Shown: positions 16,173 through 24,137 of the stretch, piece after piece
Layout: each line of letters starts with the position of its first letter
Numbering within the stretch: the first letter of the stretch is position 1
Origin: Phorcysia thermohydrogeniphila
GTDB lineage: Bacteria > Aquificota > Aquificia > Desulfurobacteriales > Desulfurobacteriaceae
Assembly: GCF_004339575.1 (NCBI RefSeq)
Contig: NZ_SMFV01000002.1
Coordinates: 62,001 to 126,000 of the forward strand
Reading direction: 5' to 3'
Length of the DNA: 64,000 nt
Program-made: the position numbers and the translations under genes
Notes under the pieces: generated by a model
Database searches by the model: none
What the model was told of the DNA's origin: nothing
Seen by the model: only the letters and a program-made list of their open reading frames with translations

Positions 16173-17203
16173 TGCTGGCCCTCTTTTACAATGTATAGAA
16201 GCTTCCTTCCCTTGGAGGAGAAGTTGTTTGACCTGTAGTCAAGCCTAAAGCTAACTACATAAATATTACCAAATTGTAAAAGTCTTCCATCTTTTGTAGC
16301 CGTTATGTCTGAAAGCTTTATCCTTATCCATTTTTTGTATCTGGTTATGCGAGTCTTGTACCTTACCCACTCCTTGTAACCGCCCTTTTTCCAGACGAAG
16401 TTCTTTGAGTAAAGACTTAGGTATTCAGAAATGTCCTGTGGGGTGTTTTCCCACGCCTTTTTCCACCTTAGGAGGAAGTCAAGGATGGACTGTTTCTCTT
16501 TTAGATACTCGTCCCTGTCAGCAAAAGAAAGGTTGGAAACTATAACTACTGGAGTAACTTTTGGATTGATGATTTTGCGAAGCTCCTCCAAGTACTCGTT
16601 CTTGAGGACTATACAGCCGTTAGTGCTGTGGGGAGGACGGTTGGGGTTGTTCGTTCCGTGAATCCAGATACCGTGGCCGTTGCGTCTTAAAACTTTTCTG
16701 TCAAGTAAGTTGGGGTAGTTTAGGGGATAAGCCCCTATGCCGTACATTGGTGGAAGTCCGGTTTTCCAGTAGAGGGGGAAGTATATTCCTTCTGGAGTCC
16801 TGAGGTCTCCCTCCTCAAGCTTATCCCCGGGGCGTTTTCCCGTTATGCAGGGAAACCTCCTTATAATTTTGGGAACGCCCTTCTCCATTTTCACAACGTA
16901 CAGGATTTCCCTCGTCTTATCCACGACTATTGCAGCGGAAGTTTCTGGTAATTCAAGAACGTTTGTGATTAGCTTCTTGGGGTAGAGCTCCTTTAGTAGT
17001 TTCTCTGCCTCCCTGTTCTTGCCGGTGTAGCTCAGGAAGAGAAGCTGGAGCTTTATCTTCTCTTCCTGAGGGAGTTTCTCTATTTCCCTTGCAATTTCTT
17101 CCGGTTTCAGCTCGTGAAGTCTAAAAATCAACTCCTCAAGGGTGAGGGCCTGAGCGTTAAGGGTAGAAAAAAAGAGGAGAAAAAGGAGAAAAAATCTCCC
17201 CAT
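16142..17203 (-). CDS. Csd6-like L,D-carboxy/transpeptidase with YkuD and NTF2-like domains
   Basis: The protein (353 residues from the ATG at 17203, with GGAG 6 bases before it; a GTG at 17215 overlaps that site) has a signal peptide ending at AQA. A helical N-domain spans about 20-80. A YkuD catalytic domain (about 85-220) carries the active-site motif HGTNNPNRPPHSTNGC (His182, Cys197). A C-terminal NTF2-like domain spans about 250-353. This three-part build is that of Csd6 of Helicobacter pylori, an L,D-carboxypeptidase that shortens tetrapeptides and acts before Csd4. An ErfK-type cross-linking transpeptidase is the alternative, as the catalytic domain alone cannot distinguish the two. 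Confidence 0.75.
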   Translation of the reverse strand: MGRFFLLFLLFFSTLNAQALTLEELIFRLHELKPEEIAREIEKLPQEEKIKLQLLFLSYTGKNREAEKLLKELYPKKLITNVLELPETSAAIVVDKTREILYVVKMEKGVPKIIRRFPCITGKRPGDKLEEGDLRTPEGIYFPLYWKTGLPPMYGIGAYPLNYPNLLDRKVLRRNGHGIWIHGTNNPNRPPHSTNGCIVLKNEYLEELRKIINPKVTPVVIVSNLSFADRDEYLKEKQSILDFLLRWKKAWENTPQDISEYLSLYSKNFVWKKGGYKEWVRYKTRITRYKKWIRIKLSDITATKDGRLLQFGNIYVVSFRLDYRSNNFSSKGRKLLYIVKEGQQWKILGEENL

Positions 17204-17250
17204 CCATTTCTCCACTATGAGTATTTGTTGGGAAATTTTAACATCAATCG

Positions 17251-17793
17251 TTATGTAATGGATGAAAGCTCGTTTACGATTTCCTCTATATCCTTCCTCG
17301 TTACTTCTTTCCTCGTGGCAAAGTCCTCTATCCTGCCGGAGAGCCAGAAGAGGTATTTGGCCTTCTTAAAGTCCTTAGAAATTTTCCCCCTCATGACGGG
17401 TCTAAAGTAACCTATCGGCCTTGACCATAAGGTTACGTCCTCTGAGCCACACTTTTCACAGGCCGTCTTCCTGCCGACCATCTTGTGGCCGCATCCGTTG
17501 CACGTCGTTAAGAAGGGCGTTTTTGTAAGGTACTGGATGGGGAAGTTCTTAATTATGTTGAAGATGAGCCTTTCCTGCTCCTCAGGCTTCATCTCCTCGG
17601 CAGTAAAGAGGTGCATAATGCTACCGCCTGTGGCGTAGGACTGGAAGTGGGAGTTAACGTCTATCTGCTTTAGGAGGTCTCCTTCCTGAAATGGAGCTTG
17701 AAAACCGGAAGTTAAGAAAACCCTTCCGGATACAGGGTCACCGTTAACGTACATCTTTGGTTTCACCTTCTTTGCACTTTTAACGCTCTCCAT
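17251..17793 (-). CDS. nrdD2: Separate glycyl-radical subunit of anaerobic ribonucleotide reductase
   Basis: A 180-residue protein equal to the C-terminal end of ordinary NrdD. It has the zinc site CNGCG...CEKCG (Cys98, 101, 112, 115) and the glycyl-radical motif SRPIGYFRPV with the radical Gly at 128, in place of the usual R-x-x-GY-L. The ATG at 17793 has GGAGG 6 bases upstream, inside the end of the catalytic gene, and overlaps that gene by 14 bases. Together, the two chains without the intein total 698 residues, about the length of a one-piece NrdD. The split is therefore probably a true gene fission and not a sequencing frameshift. The gene symbol is provisional. Confidence 0.85.
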   Translation of the reverse strand: MESVKSAKKVKPKMYVNGDPVSGRVFLTSGFQAPFQEGDLLKQIDVNSHFQSYATGGSIMHLFTAEEMKPEEQERLIFNIIKNFPIQYLTKTPFLTTCNGCGHKMVGRKTACEKCGSEDVTLWSRPIGYFRPVMRGKISKDFKKAKYLFWLSGRIEDFATRKEVTRKDIEEIVNELSSIT

Positions 17794-20560
17794 TTCCAAC
17801 CTCCACAAGGTCAAAAATTTTATCTCCGAATTTAACGATGGCCTCTTTTATGAAGAGGTTTAAGTAGGGGTCCCTTGAAAGCTTGTAGTCCCTCTCTCCG
17901 TTTAGGACGTCAGCCAACGCTTTTGCGAACTGAAGGTCCTTCTCAGCCATCTTGCAGGCAGCGTTTTCGCTGGGTGCGTACTCAAGGGAGTAGAGAACTT
18001 TATCTCTTTCCATAAACTCCTGAAGTTTCTTGTAGAGGTACTGAGCAATCTGGTGGGCGTACTCCTTTGCTTCGTCATTAAAGAGGCCGTCCTTAAAACC
18101 TGCATTTATCATTCCTTCGTGGACGCCAACTACCGAGAAGATGTTGAAGAGGGATTTATCATCCTTCTGGTAGAAGGAGAGGTAAGGGAATAGGTCGTTC
18201 CAGTGTTTCTTTAGCCACTCCCTCTTTCTTTGGAGAGCTTTCGCTCCAACGTCCATTAGGTAGTCAATCATACTCTTTAAGAACTCAAAGTCATCTTTTG
18301 CAAGGAATAGGAGTCTGTTCATATTGATAGCGTATACCCCGATTCCTCCAACACCACTTCCTGAGTGGAAGGGGTTTGAGCCTGTAACTGCTTCAACCTG
18401 TGAGATGTTGAACAGCATACGGCAGTTAAAGCTAACGATTCCGTTTGCAAGGACAAATGTCTCGTTATCTTCAACTTCTATGTCAAGGAAGGGCTTAGGT
18501 TCTTCTAAAGCTTTCTCCTCAACAGATTCAACCTTAACGATTTCAACGTCCCAGCTTTCGTAGTCTTCAAGCCTTTCATTTGTCAGTCCGTACTTTTTAA
18601 CGAAGTCCCAAGAAACCGTTGGAGTTTTAATGTAGCTCCTGTTACCGGAGGCAGTAACTACAGCCTTTTCTTCAATGAAGGTAGTCGGGACGAGTGAGTA
18701 GCAGGAAGACTTGGTAGGTTTTGAAATCTTTAGTGTCTGTGAGTCTTTTCTTATCCTTAGAGTGTGTCTGATTCCGTGAACCCAGAGGAGGGAGGAGAGC
18801 TCCTTTATTAAAGGCTCATCGTTTATATGAATTTCTACGTGGTCGCCTCTCCTGTAACCGTCTCCGTCTATGAATCCGTTTAAGAAGGCTTCTACAACGG
18901 ACTTTGGGGATCTCTTTAAAGCAGGGGGTAGCTTGCTGTACTTGACGATTCCGTTTTCAAGGAGAAACTCTGCAAGGCGTCTTCCGTATATCCAGAGCTG
19001 AATGGAGCTCTCTCTTCCTTTCCACCTCTTAACGTAAAACTTTGCTGAAGAGATGAGGTCACCAAAGTATTGAAGAGCTATCTCCTTCGCCCTTTCAAGT
19101 TTTTCCCTTTCGCTTATGTTGGCTGTAAGCACAACGCCGTTAAACTTCTCCCTGTTGTAGTGGTCTTTGATGAAACAGCCCTCTGCGTAAAAGTATCCAA
19201 AGAACCACGCAAGTTCTTCATTTAGCTCAGTTCCGTCGGACAGTTTGGCGTAAGAGTTGGCTTCAAACAACGGCTTCTTAACGGTAAGTCCAAAATCCCC
19301 GGGCTTAACTTCACAGGCAGGTTTCCACGTTATTCTGTTCTCTTCAGGTGAGAATACAGCTACTCTGTGGGTTGGGTCACAGACAATTTCAAAGCCGTTC
19401 CTGAACCTGATTCTTACTTCCCTCTTTGAGCGAATTTCTAAGAGCTTAGTTACTCTTTTCTTTTCCAGCTTACCTGTTTTCGGATTCAGGGAGGGAACGA
19501 AAATGTCTTCTACTTCCCACCACTTTTCGGAGCTCCCCTCAGCGATAACCTTCTTTGTGAACCTTTCCTTAATTTCCTGTAAGGTTATCCACTCTGGGTG
19601 TTCTTTTCCTTTGGTGTAAACAAACAACTCTGTTTCTGGAACGAGACAGCAGTTGGAATAAATCATTCCTTCGTCAAAGGGCTTTATGTAGGGGTTTTTC
19701 TGCTTGTAAATAGACGGTTTTTCAAAGGGTTCTCTCAGGTAGTTCTGGACGTAAAAACCTCCAAAGTACTCACTCTCTTTGAGGAGGAGTTTCCAAGCTG
19801 GGTTGTTTCTGTCAAAGTCTTCTGTAATGTTTACGGTTATGAGGGGGAAGGTGAAGGGGTTTCCGTCTGCGTCCCCTTTTCTCATTGCCTTTATGAAAGC
19901 GATGTTTATCCTGTCAAAGTAGTGGGATGGAATCTGGCTGTAAGTGATGTTTAGGAGTTTTCCTGCGTAAACTACCGGCTCGTACTTAAGTCGGCTGTTA
20001 GGTTTTCCAAAGTCTAAGGTGATATTTGAGAAGGGAGAGTTTCCGCTCCTAAAGGGTAGGTTGATGTTGTAGAGGAACTCCTGCCACAGGTTTTCAAGCT
20101 CGTAGTCTGAATAGCTCTTCCTGCCTTCTTTCTCTAAGTAGTAGAGGTATCCTGCAGCAACTGTTGAGAGGTCGTTCAGAGAGGTTGCACCGGATACTTC
20201 CTGAGCTACAAGGCATATCAGGTTTGCACACTGCATAAAGAGGGTTTCAAGCCTTTTGGGGGGAGCAGCCTTCCTTTCGTTCTTTGCGTTACTCTGAAGA
20301 CCATGAAAGGCAATGTCTTTGGCCGATAAGCCAATACAGTAGGCCGAAAGTCTATACGTTTGATGGTGGTATGACCAGCCTTCTTCGTGGTGGATTCTTA
20401 CCGGTAGGCCTTTGTATACCTCATCAAAGAGGTAATCCTTCATTATCTCGCCAACTACAACGTGCTCAAGGACGGGGATGCCCCTTACGAAGTTGGCGTT
20501 GTTACGGGAGATGTCGTCGTTATCAATGAAGAGCTCTATCAGCTTGAAGTACTTATTCAT
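17780..20560 (-). CDS. nrdD: Anaerobic ribonucleoside-triphosphate reductase catalytic chain with intein
   Basis: The 926-residue precursor contains the 10-strand barrel of class III reductase, interrupted by an intein at residues 305-712. After splicing the chain has 518 residues. Extein landmarks are ISRNNANFVRG, SYHHQTYRLSAYCIG, QSNAKNERKAAPPKRLETL, PFTFPLITVNITEDFD and the active-site junction YSNC/CRMLFNIS; the two adjacent cysteines flank the insertion point. The far C-terminal glycyl-radical region is missing and is encoded by the next gene. The enzyme reduces ribonucleotides without oxygen and needs radical activation by NrdG, whose gene overlaps upstream by 8 bases. Confidence 0.92.
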   Translation of the reverse strand: MNKYFKLIELFIDNDDISRNNANFVRGIPVLEHVVVGEIMKDYLFDEVYKGLPVRIHHEEGWSYHHQTYRLSAYCIGLSAKDIAFHGLQSNAKNERKAAPPKRLETLFMQCANLICLVAQEVSGATSLNDLSTVAAGYLYYLEKEGRKSYSDYELENLWQEFLYNINLPFRSGNSPFSNITLDFGKPNSRLKYEPVVYAGKLLNITYSQIPSHYFDRINIAFIKAMRKGDADGNPFTFPLITVNITEDFDRNNPAWKLLLKESEYFGGFYVQNYLREPFEKPSIYKQKNPYIKPFDEGMIYSNCCLVPETELFVYTKGKEHPEWITLQEIKERFTKKVIAEGSSEKWWEVEDIFVPSLNPKTGKLEKKRVTKLLEIRSKREVRIRFRNGFEIVCDPTHRVAVFSPEENRITWKPACEVKPGDFGLTVKKPLFEANSYAKLSDGTELNEELAWFFGYFYAEGCFIKDHYNREKFNGVVLTANISEREKLERAKEIALQYFGDLISSAKFYVKRWKGRESSIQLWIYGRRLAEFLLENGIVKYSKLPPALKRSPKSVVEAFLNGFIDGDGYRRGDHVEIHINDEPLIKELSSLLWVHGIRHTLRIRKDSQTLKISKPTKSSCYSLVPTTFIEEKAVVTASGNRSYIKTPTVSWDFVKKYGLTNERLEDYESWDVEIVKVESVEEKALEEPKPFLDIEVEDNETFVLANGIVSFNCRMLFNISQVEAVTGSNPFHSGSGVGGIGVYAINMNRLLFLAKDDFEFLKSMIDYLMDVGAKALQRKREWLKKHWNDLFPYLSFYQKDDKSLFNIFSVVGVHEGMINAGFKDGLFNDEAKEYAHQIAQYLYKKLQEFMERDKVLYSLEYAPSENAACKMAEKDLQFAKALADVLNGERDYKLSRDPYLNLFIKEAIVKFGDKIFDLVEVGNGER
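18425..19648 (-). other. Intein with LAGLIDADG endonuclease inside nrdD (408 codons)
   Basis: The intein begins CLVPETELF and ends ILDIEV-like block LDIEVEDNETFVLANGIVSFN, followed by Cys of the extein. Block B is seen as VCDPTHRV. Two LAGLIDADG helices lie in LAWFFGYFYAEG (residues 450-461) and FLNGFIDGDGY (559-569), so a homing endonuclease is present and may be active, since both carry acidic residues. The residue before the final Asn is Phe where most inteins have His. The insertion splits two neighbouring active-site cysteines, which is a site that homing elements favour because it cannot be lost easily. Confidence 0.9.
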
Positions 20561-21218
20561 CTATCTCCTCCACAGGGTAGAAGGGGTTAAACTGGTGGGG
20601 AAAAGATTTTAACTCTTCAGAGATGGCCTGCCTATCCTCCTCCGTAAGGAGTGGATAGTTGACAGTCCTAAAGAGGGTGAAAGGCAGGGAGTATTTTTTT
20701 ATCGTGTTTATTGTAATCCTTAGTCTATTGGCATATTCGTATACTGCTTTATCCGGGATACCTTCATCTGAAAATAGAACTCTCTTAAAGCGTTGGAGTT
20801 CTGAAGGGGTATACTCATCTTTTAGGGGAATCTTCACGTCAACGGCAAAACCATCTACCAGCTTTCTCTCAATTAATCTTTCAACGACTTCTGGATTTGT
20901 TCCGTTTGTGTCAACTCTTACGGGAAAATCAATCTCCTTTATGAGCTTTAGACCTTCCTCAAGGTTTTCCTCAAGTGTTGGTTCACCTCCAGAAACGATT
21001 ATAAGCTCAACTCCAAGAAGCTTTAGCATTGAAAGCTTTTCCCTTAGCTCCTCATAGGTAAACCTTTCCTCCTTACCACTGTAGGCGTGTCTGTTGTGGC
21101 ACTGGAAACAGTTGAGGTTGCACAGGTTAATGTCCGTGTAGAGAACTGCTGACTGAACGCCCGGATGGTCCTTGAAGGTGACGGGAATGTCCAGCTTAAG
21201 GAAGGGAGATAGAGCCAT
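20553..21218 (-). CDS. nrdG: Anaerobic ribonucleotide reductase activating protein (radical SAM)
   Basis: A 221-residue radical-SAM enzyme with the iron-sulphur motif CNLNCFQC (Cys33, 37, 40) and GGEPTLEENLEEGL for SAM binding. It belongs to the longer NrdG2-like form. It should generate the glycyl radical on the separate C-terminal chain. The gene is first in the nrdG-nrdD-nrdD2 operon, with 8 bases overlapping nrdD. No other radical-SAM substrate is near, which supports the assignment. Confidence 0.88.
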   Translation of the reverse strand: MALSPFLKLDIPVTFKDHPGVQSAVLYTDINLCNLNCFQCHNRHAYSGKEERFTYEELREKLSMLKLLGVELIIVSGGEPTLEENLEEGLKLIKEIDFPVRVDTNGTNPEVVERLIERKLVDGFAVDVKIPLKDEYTPSELQRFKRVLFSDEGIPDKAVYEYANRLRITINTIKKYSLPFTLFRTVNYPLLTEEDRQAISEELKSFPHQFNPFYPVEEIDE

Positions 21219-21296
21219 TGGACACCTTCGGGGATTTTCTGGATGGTTACTCCTGAAGAGAAATTTTACAGGAGGAGTGAGTTGAGGAGAAGGGAG

Positions 21297-21312
21297 GCCC
21301 CCAGAAGGGGGC
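21297..21312 (-). terminator. Hairpin after metE
   Basis: A GCCCCC/GGGGGC stem with a four-base loop lies 9 bases after the metE stop. The following bases on the minus strand are pyrimidine-rich (CTCCCTTCTCC) but not a uridine run, so termination may be weak or factor-dependent. Confidence 0.4.
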
Positions 21313-21320
21313 AGGGAAAG

Positions 21321-23495
21321 TTAATTGGTTTCTTTTCTTAGTTCTCCGGCAAGTTTTACGAGATTTCTTAAAGCGGGAATAACCTCTTCCCAGCGTCTTG
21401 TCTTGAGACCGCAGTCTGGGTTAATCCAGAAGTTTTCCTTGGGGATAACCCTTAGAGCTCTCTCCACAATCTCCTTCATCTCCTCAGCACTTGGAACGTA
21501 AGGTGAGTGAATGTCCCACACTCCAAGGCCTATCTGCCTGTCAAAGTTAACCTTCTCAAAGGCCTCTATGATATCTCCCTTAGACCTTGATGCCTCAATG
21601 GAGATAACGTCAAAGTCCATCTCAAGGATGTACTCCATGATTTCGCCAAATTCAGAGTAACACATGTGGGTGTGAATCTGGGTTTCGGGCTTTACGGAAG
21701 AGTGGCAGAGCCTAAAGGACTTGATAGCCCAGTCAAAGTACTCCTTCCAGTTTCTCTTCTTTATTGGAGCTTTCTCCCTGATTGCCGGCTCGTCTATCTG
21801 GACGATTTTGATTCCGGCTTCCTCGTAATCCCTGATTTCATCTTTAAGGGCAAGGGCAATCTGGTAGGCGACTTCAGAGATTGGGATGTCTTCCCTTACA
21901 AAGCTCCAAGCAATTATCGTTACAGGCCCTGTCAGCATTCCTTTAACAGGCTTATCTGTTAGGCTCTGGGCAAAGGCGATTTCTGGAACGGTCATTACTC
22001 CGTCCCTTTCAACATCTCCGTAGATAATTGGGGGACGGTAACACCTTGTTCCGTAAGAAATCACCCAGCCGTTACCGGTTGTGGCTATGCCTTTCATCTT
22101 CTCGGCGAAGAACTCAACCATGTCTGTTCTTTCAAACTCGCCGTGGACGAAGATGTCAAGGCCGAGCTCCTCCTGAATCTGGATGGCCTTTGCAATCTCT
22201 CCCCTGATGAAAGTTTCATAGCTCTCCTTGTCAAGCTTACCCTTCCTGTAAAGGAGTCTAACCCTTCTGACTTCTTCTGTCTGTGGGAATGAGCCGATTG
22301 TCGTTGTCGGGAAGAGAGGGAGGTTAAGAACTTCTTGCTGCTTTTTAACCCTCTCTTTGTAGCTTGGCTTCCTTACGAAGTCTTCCTCTTTAAGGGCAGA
22401 GACTCTCTCCCTTACGGCCTTAATCTCTCCGAATTTGTTGTTTATGCCCTTAACCCACTCCCTTGCCTCTTCCTCTTTTCCTTCAAGGATTTCGGCAAGG
22501 AGCTTGATTTCCTTTAGCTTCTCCTCGGCAAAGGCTACCTTCTGTAAGAGCTCCTTAGGCAGTGTAGCGCCTTCAAGGCTTACGGGCAAGTGGAAGAGAG
22601 GAGCTGCGTTTGTGATGACAACGTCAAATTTCTCGGAGAGCTCCCTTAAAACCTCAGCCGTCTTAAAGAGGTCGTTCCTCCAGACGTTCCTTCCGTCAAC
22701 AACTCCGGCAAAGAGCTTCTTTCCACGTGGGTCTATTTTCTTTAGCTGTTCTAAGTTCTCTCCCCTGTCGTGTACAAGGTCAACGCCGATTCCGTTTACC
22801 GGAAGCTCAAAGAGGAGCTCCAGCCTGTCTACGCTGTCGTAGTAGGTGAAAAGGTTAACTTCTCCCTTTACTTCGCTTAAGAGGCTGTAGGCCTCAACGA
22901 GAGCCTTCCACTCCTCTTCTGAGAGCTCCATAACAAGGGCAGGGTCTTCAAGGTGAACTGACTTAAAGCCTTTGCTGTTGACGTAATCAACGAGGGCTTT
23001 TGTGAGCTCTTTAAGAGCTCCTTCAAAGCTTCCTTCGGGGAGTCCCTTGGAGAGCTTTAGGAAAGTAAAGGGAGCAATGATGTGGACGTTCTCTGTAGCT
23101 CCTTCGTGTCTGTTCCAGACAGGTTCACAAACCTTAAAGGCAGGCTCTCTACCTTCAAAGTCTGGAACTAAGTAGTGGTAGTTTGTGTTAAACCACTTTG
23201 TCATCTCAAGGGCGTTCTTGCCCCTGCACAGCTCAAAGTACTCCTCTAAGGAGTTGGCCTTGTAGACGCCGAAAAGGAGTGCTGTGTCAAGCATCGGGTC
23301 GTAGAGGGTCATTTCTCCTTGGGGGAAGGCGTCTACGTACTTCCTGTAGGTTTCTTCCCTCTTTTGCCCGAGCTCCTTGATGCCTTCTCGGAGCTCCTCC
23401 TCAGTAACTTTTTGCGCCCAGAACCCTTCAATCAGGCGCTTAAACTCTCTCTGCTTTCCGAGTTTCGGAAAGCCGTAGGCGTAGGTTTTGACCAT
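21321..23495 (-). CDS. metE: Cobalamin-independent methionine synthase
   Basis: Transfers the methyl group of methyltetrahydrofolate-triglutamate directly to homocysteine with zinc. From the ATG at 23495 (AGGAGGT 7 bases upstream) the protein has 724 residues. The two-barrel MetE plan is visible: N-terminal YGFPKLGKQREFKRLIEGFW, then TTIGSFPQTEEVRR starting the catalytic half, zinc ligands in IHTHMCYSEF and WINPDCGLKTR, and QIDEPAIREKAP. A cobalamin riboswitch precedes it, so the enzyme should be made when B12 is scarce, implying a B12-dependent synthase elsewhere. A longer in-frame start at 23528 would lie inside the leader hairpin and is rejected. Confidence 0.97.
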   Translation of the reverse strand: MVKTYAYGFPKLGKQREFKRLIEGFWAQKVTEEELREGIKELGQKREETYRKYVDAFPQGEMTLYDPMLDTALLFGVYKANSLEEYFELCRGKNALEMTKWFNTNYHYLVPDFEGREPAFKVCEPVWNRHEGATENVHIIAPFTFLKLSKGLPEGSFEGALKELTKALVDYVNSKGFKSVHLEDPALVMELSEEEWKALVEAYSLLSEVKGEVNLFTYYDSVDRLELLFELPVNGIGVDLVHDRGENLEQLKKIDPRGKKLFAGVVDGRNVWRNDLFKTAEVLRELSEKFDVVITNAAPLFHLPVSLEGATLPKELLQKVAFAEEKLKEIKLLAEILEGKEEEAREWVKGINNKFGEIKAVRERVSALKEEDFVRKPSYKERVKKQQEVLNLPLFPTTTIGSFPQTEEVRRVRLLYRKGKLDKESYETFIRGEIAKAIQIQEELGLDIFVHGEFERTDMVEFFAEKMKGIATTGNGWVISYGTRCYRPPIIYGDVERDGVMTVPEIAFAQSLTDKPVKGMLTGPVTIIAWSFVREDIPISEVAYQIALALKDEIRDYEEAGIKIVQIDEPAIREKAPIKKRNWKEYFDWAIKSFRLCHSSVKPETQIHTHMCYSEFGEIMEYILEMDFDVISIEASRSKGDIIEAFEKVNFDRQIGLGVWDIHSPYVPSAEEMKEIVERALRVIPKENFWINPDCGLKTRRWEEVIPALRNLVKLAGELRKETN

Positions 23496-23505
23496 CCTTT
23501 TACCT

Positions 23506-23535
23506 CCTGCGGTGTTTTTGTGAAACACCTGCAGG
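23506..23535 (-). promoter_or_regulatory. Leader hairpin next to the metE ribosome site
   Basis: CCTGC-A-GGTGTTT and AAACACC-GCAGG form a 12-base-pair stem with one bulge. Its 3' arm includes the first two bases of the Shine-Dalgarno GGAGG (23503-23507), so it may mask ribosome entry or, alternatively, help present it. Confidence 0.5.
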
Positions 23536-23547
23536 ATCGTAGGAGCG

Positions 23548-23577
23548 GGAAAAGAAAAAAGGAGTACCCTCTCCTTT
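23548..23577 (-). terminator. Intrinsic terminator in the riboswitch expression platform
   Basis: Minus-strand AAAGGAG-AGGGTA-CTCCTTT followed by TTTCTTTT. It lies between the aptamer and metE and can also extend to a GCGGGAAA/TTTCCCGC outer stem, giving a possible terminator/antiterminator choice. Confidence 0.65.
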
Positions 23578-23607
23578 CCCGCGCCCCGAACCCCCGCAGG
23601 ACGCGAA

Positions 23608-23795
23608 GGGGTAGGTTTTCACCTACCCATCACGGGCCGGTCTCCCGGCTCGCAGGGTTTTAGTGGGCAATAGCCTTCCCAGAGTGGGAGCTCCTCACCC
23701 CGTCACTCCAGTGGCTAAAGCCCTTTTTATTCCCTGCTCACGGTTGCGAGGACAGCGCCGGACTTTCACCGGACTTCCCGTTCACCCGTGACGCT
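23608..23795 (-). ncRNA. Cobalamin riboswitch controlling metE
   Basis: On the minus strand the conserved elements occur in order: GGGAAGTCCGGTGAAAGTCC, CTCGCAACCGTGA, AGCCACTGGAG, GGGAAGGC, and the B12 box AGCCGGGAGACCGGCC (23635-23650). TCACGGG/CCCGTGA closes the core (23630-23791) and a GGGTAGGT-GAAA-ACCTACCC hairpin follows (23609-23628). Repression of metE by bound adenosyl- or methylcobalamin is the known logic for this pairing. Confidence 0.93.
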
Positions 23796-23865
23796 GTGAA
23801 TTTTAGGAATTTTGGGAAAGTTGGCAAATTTTCTGTTATATTAGTTTTCAAACAGGAGGTAACCC

Positions 23866-24135
23866 TTGGAGATAAAGGTTACAGACAGCAGGATATACGT
23901 AGAGCTTGAAGGTGGAGAGGAGGCCTACATCTCTTTTAGGTTAGAAGAAGAGAGAAAGGTCATTGTCGTCAGGACGACTTTTGTTCCAAAAGCCTATAGG
24001 GGTAAAGGAATAGCTGCTAAGCTTACAGAGAAACTCCTTGAGCTTGCCCAGCAAAAAGGTTACAGAATCTCTCCCCTCTGTTCATACACCCGTAAGTACC
24101 TTGAGAGGAAAAGACCAGACCTGATTGTGGAGTAG
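23866..24135 (+). CDS. Small GNAT acetyltransferase of the YidJ type
   Basis: An 89-residue protein. YISFRLEEERKVIVVRTTFVPKAYRGKGIAAKLTEKLLELAQQKGYRISPLCSYTRKYLERKRPDL carries the acetyl-CoA motif RGKGIAAKL and the ISPLCSYTRKYL tail typical of PF14542. Targets are unknown. The start is TTG at 23866 with AGGAGGT 5 bases upstream. It is followed after two bases by a methyltransferase gene, probably one operon. It lies divergent to the metE riboswitch. Confidence 0.85.
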   Translation: MEIKVTDSRIYVELEGGEEAYISFRLEEERKVIVVRTTFVPKAYRGKGIAAKLTEKLLELAQQKGYRISPLCSYTRKYLERKRPDLIVE

Positions 24136-24137
24136 GT

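Noticed and set aside
17780-17814. NrdD split seen as a sequencing frameshift
   Set aside because: The downstream gene has its own ATG and GGAGG at correct spacing, and the catalytic frame ends cleanly. Frameshift remains possible but less likely.
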